DNA from: Erysipelothrix sp.
GTDB taxonomy: Bacteria; Bacillota_I; Bacilli_A; Erysipelotrichales; Erysipelotrichaceae
Direction: 5' to 3'
Length of the DNA: 8,224 bases
NCBI GenBank assembly: GCA_012512495.1
Contig: JAAZEC010000155.1
Coordinates: 1-8,224 of the forward strand
Shown: piece after piece, positions 5,227 to 8,224 of the stretch
Numbering within the stretch: the first letter of the stretch is position 1
Layout of the letters: each line of letters opens with the position of its first letter
Made by a program: the position numbers and the translations under genes
The notes under the pieces: generated by a model
What the model saw: the letters and a program-made list of their open reading frames with translations, nothing else
Database searches by the model: none
Told to the model about the DNA's origin: nothing

Positions 5227-8224
5227 ATGAACCCAGAAAGAAGACGCTTTCTTCACCTTCAAATGCTGAATCAATCCTTAGATTTACCCCTGAACGGTGA
5301 ACAACTCAAACAGATTGCAAAACTCAACCCCCTCAAGCTTGAGGACTTCAAAGCCATCGATGGTATTGGGGATACTTTCATCTCCAAATACGGAAACCAA
5401 TTCTTAGAAACACTCAGTGATCTCGCCAATAGTCAGACAGACAATCATCAGGTCGACTATTCAATCCAGCTCACACTCAGTGAACTTGAAAAGAAGTTAA
5501 TTAATCTATCGAAAGCCAATCGCCTGCTCTATCTAGGACGTTTGTCCTCTAAAACCAGCTTTGATCTCTATCAAGAAGACCACAATAGTTTCTCTGATTT
5601 CCTGTATCATGGGGCTAAGTTAGAGCTAGTCAATCTGAAAGAGGCAACTGAAGAAAATAACAAGGAGCTAGCAAATCGCTACAAAGCTGCCCACACGCTC
5701 ATCAAAAACATCGAGAAACAACAACGAGAAACCGGTCAAGAGGATCTCTATGTCGGCTATCCATTTGTCTTGGGTCAATTCCTGAGCGATAACTTTTTAG
5801 TCCGCGCACCCTTGGCACTCTTTCCTGTCAAAACCAAAGTCACCAACAATTCCATCACCCTACAGATTGATCCACTAAGAGACGTCAATATCAACACCAA
5901 CCTGCTCGTCGCCCTAGCCAAGGCCAATCAAGACAGTTCCACCATCGGCGAACCCGACTGGGAAGAGGTCAACCCCGAGACATTCATCAGTGATCTCTTG
6001 AGTTTCTATCAAAGCCAGAAGCTCAACATCTCCAATGTGGATGAGACCCTGATCCCCTTCACTCCTAAGAAAGTCGAGGATTTCAACTCACTGACTCCCG
6101 GCGCTTTCGTCATGGAACCTATCGCTGTACTGGGTCATTTCCCCCATCACGCGACCTCCCTACAACGGGATTTTCACCAGCTGACCAACCAAGACAGTAT
6201 TCCGCCACACCTAGAAACCCTGTTATCAACACTAGACGAGAACCCAGACACCCTAATGCCAATGGAACAGCTGCCAGCCACCAGCTATCGTGAACAAGAC
6301 CTTGTCTATATCAACGCCTTGAACGCTAGCCAAGAGAAGGCCCAGATTGCCATTAAGAAGGGACACTCAATCGTCATCGAGGGTCCTCCAGGCACCGGTA
6401 AGTCCCAGACTATTACCAACATCATTGCCGATGGTCTCTATGACAAGAAGACAATCCTGATGGTCTCCGAGAAGAAGGCCGCCATTGACGTGGTTTACTC
6501 CCGCCTTTCAAACCTAAATCGCTATGCCCTCATACTCGATAACCTCAATGACAAGCAACGCTTCTATACACAACTGAAGACTCTTTATTCCGAAACCCCT
6601 AGTAACAAGGTCCCTGTTTCACTGACTGACCTCAACGCCAGCATTGACACCGTCTTTGATGAACTGGAAACCCTAGCAAAGACACTCGTCTCCACTAGGA
6701 TGATCGAACTCTATTCAGAGGTTAATAAACTTGATTACTCGACCCCTGAGGGCTATCAGAAGTACACTCAGCTCAAAGAGCTTATCTCGCTAGATACCGA
6801 TTATTTCAGTTTGAAACAAGCACTCTTAACCATTGATCAAAACAGTATTGAACACCAACAGCTTCTCACTGAGATACCCGAAATCGCACATCTAAACACA
6901 ACCTTACGCCCTGTTGATATCCTCAACCTTCAACAAGAGCTGAAGTCCATCATTGAACTCGAAGCCTCCCATACCAAGCAATCCTTCTTCAAGAAACTAT
7001 TTTCACCACAGAGTGATCATCGCCAAAACTTACTACAACAGTTGTTTAAACAACCCGTTAAGTCATTGTCCAATGAACACATTCAACAGATATTAACGAA
7101 CTACCAGTCTTATCTGAAGGTTTCGCCGGTCGATAATAAGCAACTCATTTCGACCCTTTCCAACGTTTCTAAAGCTTTTAATATTGATATCGAACAGAGT
7201 AAATCACTATTGCTCAATTTCGTCGGCTTTGAAACGCTCGACACCTTCGAGGCTACCCATCGGGACTTGATAGAACTCATGGACGATTTCGAGGGCATCA
7301 TTAACTCCGTGAACCAATCTCACCTAGAGAAAGCGGAACTCATTGAAGACAACCTTATCCTTGCGCTAAAGGAAAACCTGTTAAGTATGATCCAGTCGAA
7401 ACGCGCTAAAGAGATGGAACGAATTATCGAAAGAAAGAGGCAGTGGCCTATTGGTAAGTTTGTTAACCGTTTCTCACTCGAACTCTTCAATGGCATCAAA
7501 GTCTGGCTGACCACACCCGAAGTGGTCTCTGAGATTTTCCCCTTGAATTCCAATCTCTTTGACCTCGTAATCTTTGATGAGGCTTCCCAGATGTATATCG
7601 AACGGGCCATCCCTTCGATCTATCGTGGCAAGCAAGTGGTCATTGCCGGCGACTCCAAGCAGTTGAGGCCTTCTTCTTTAGGGGTTGGACGCCTCTCATT
7701 CGATGAGATCAGCGATGAATTCATCGAAAGCACCCCCGCCTTAGATGAGGAATCACTCCTCGATCTAGCACGCTTCCGCTACCCCGCCACACTCTTGAAC
7801 TACCACTACCGTTCCGTTTATGAGGAACTGATTGCCTTTAGTAATGTCGCTTTCTACCAGAACGAACTCGTCATGTCCCCTGCCGTTTCCTTACCTGATG
7901 AACCTGTCATCGAGGTCTTCAAGGTCGATGGTAAGTGGCAGGATCGAGCCAACAAACAAGAGAGTCAGCGTGTAGTTGAACTTATTTCCACACTACTAAA
8001 GGACAGGAAACACAATGAAACCCTGGGCATCATCACCTTCAACGCGACGCAGCGTACCCTGATTGAAGAAGATTTGGAGAAGGCCTGCCTACAGGAAAAG
8101 GAACTCCAACAGCTGGTCGCTACGGAAATGAACCGCTTTGAAGAAGGTGAAGACAAGTCACTCTTCATCAAGAACATTGAAAACGTCCAAGGCGATGAGC
8201 GAGACATCATTATCTTCTCCATTG
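5227..8224 (+). CDS. Large SF1 helicase, HRDC plus DUF4011-like (3' end cut off)
   Basis: The frame stays open for 999 codons and runs off the window. The ATG at 5227 follows GGAGGT with a 6-nt gap. Domains in order: an HRDC-like module (about 2-66; EQLKQIAKLNP and IDGIGDTFISKYG), a nucleic-acid-binding fold known from RecQ; a segment resembling DUF4011 (about 86-103, LINLSKANRLLYL); Walker A GPPGTGKS (386-393); motif Ia region near MVSEKKA (412-418); a long helical insertion; Walker B FDEASQ (783-788); motif III GDSKQLRP (808-815); motif IV region YHYRS (859-863); motif V VQGDERD (987-993). Spacing and the DEASQ box place it in the UPF1-like SF1 group (COG1112 type), which moves along DNA or RNA using ATP. 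Motif VI with its arginine finger must lie past the edge. The cellular role is unknown, and repair, RNA metabolism or defence are all possible. It looks intact as far as visible. Codons often end in C, more so than in rpsD. Confidence 0.88.
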   Translation, partial: MNPERRRFLHLQMLNQSLDLPLNGEQLKQIAKLNPLKLEDFKAIDGIGDTFISKYGNQFLETLSDLANSQTDNHQVDYSIQLTLSELEKKLINLSKANRLLYLGRLSSKTSFDLYQEDHNSFSDFLYHGAKLELVNLKEATEENNKELANRYKAAHTLIKNIEKQQRETGQEDLYVGYPFVLGQFLSDNFLVRAPLALFPVKTKVTNNSITLQIDPLRDVNINTNLLVALAKANQDSSTIGEPDWEEVNPETFISDLLSFYQSQKLNISNVDETLIPFTPKKVEDFNSLTPGAFVMEPIAVLGHFPHHATSLQRDFHQLTNQDSIPPHLETLLSTLDENPDTLMPMEQLPATSYREQDLVYINALNASQEKAQIAIKKGHSIVIEGPPGTGKSQTITNIIADGLYDKKTILMVSEKKAAIDVVYSRLSNLNRYALILDNLNDKQRFYTQLKTLYSETPSNKVPVSLTDLNASIDTVFDELETLAKTLVSTRMIELYSEVNKLDYSTPEGYQKYTQLKELISLDTDYFSLKQALLTIDQNSIEHQQLLTEIPEIAHLNTTLRPVDILNLQQELKSIIELEASHTKQSFFKKLFSPQSDHRQNLLQQLFKQPVKSLSNEHIQQILTNYQSYLKVSPVDNKQLISTLSNVSKAFNIDIEQSKSLLLNFVGFETLDTFEATHRDLIELMDDFEGIINSVNQSHLEKAELIEDNLILALKENLLSMIQSKRAKEMERIIERKRQWPIGKFVNRFSLELFNGIKVWLTTPEVVSEIFPLNSNLFDLVIFDEASQMYIERAIPSIYRGKQVVIAGDSKQLRPSSLGVGRLSFDEISDEFIESTPALDEESLLDLARFRYPATLLNYHYRSVYEELIAFSNVAFYQNELVMSPAVSLPDEPVIEVFKVDGKWQDRANKQESQRVVELISTLLKDRKHNETLGIITFNATQRTLIEEDLEKACLQEKELQQLVATEMNRFEEGEDKSLFIKNIENVQGDERDIIIFSI

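Noticed and set aside
5227..8224. Helicase as the core of a new anti-phage system
   Set aside because: Large SF1 helicases do occur in defence systems, but no nuclease, methylase, or other partner is visible and the flanking genes are housekeeping. The evidence does not reach a defence claim.

Overview
The window looks like chromosomal core DNA of a low-to-moderate GC Gram-positive bacterium (Bacillota), most likely of the order Lactobacillales. The reasons are the divergent ezrA/rpsD pair, a YneF-family (UPF0154) protein, a YwjA-like single-chain ABC exporter, consensus sigma-A promoters, and strong GGAGG ribosome binding sites. I cannot name the genus. Nothing points to a plasmid, prophage or insertion sequence: no transposase, integrase, direct-repeat array or CRISPR is visible. 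Layout: (1) 5-1735, minus strand: ezrA, a membrane-anchored regulator of the FtsZ ring. (2) 1741-2030: a divergent regulatory region. It holds a short ezrA promoter and, in the other direction, a near-consensus promoter followed by a roughly 145-nt structured leader for rpsD. The leader can form a pseudoknot, as expected of the autoregulatory S4 leaders of Bacillota. (3) 2026-2628, plus strand: rpsD (ribosomal protein S4) with its terminator. (4) 2676-2892, minus strand: a yneF terminator, and inside it the promoter of an apparent small RNA of about 160 nt that I cannot assign to a family. (5) 2893-3111, minus strand: the small membrane protein YneF, with its own promoter starting right after the preceding gene. 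(6) 3180-4901, minus strand: an ABC exporter half-transporter. (7) 4974-5131, minus strand: a 6S RNA gene (ssrS). It is recognised from its paired ends, the CACCCACCUG hairpin and the terminal stem. A terminator-like hairpin lies between it and the exporter. (8) 5227 to the right edge, plus strand: a very large superfamily 1 helicase (HRDC, then a DUF4011-like region, then a UPF1-type motor), cut by the window end before its last motif. How the parts relate: ezrA and rpsD link cell division and ribosome synthesis only by position. The 6S RNA binds sigma-A RNA polymerase, and it lies upstream of the ABC gene, which shows no clear promoter of its own and may depend on read-through. Two RNA genes, a structured mRNA leader and nested promoter/terminator signals make the intergenic regions the most informative part of the window. 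I found no gene cluster that supports a new defence or biosynthetic system. The best candidate for something undescribed is the small RNA at 2676-2836.
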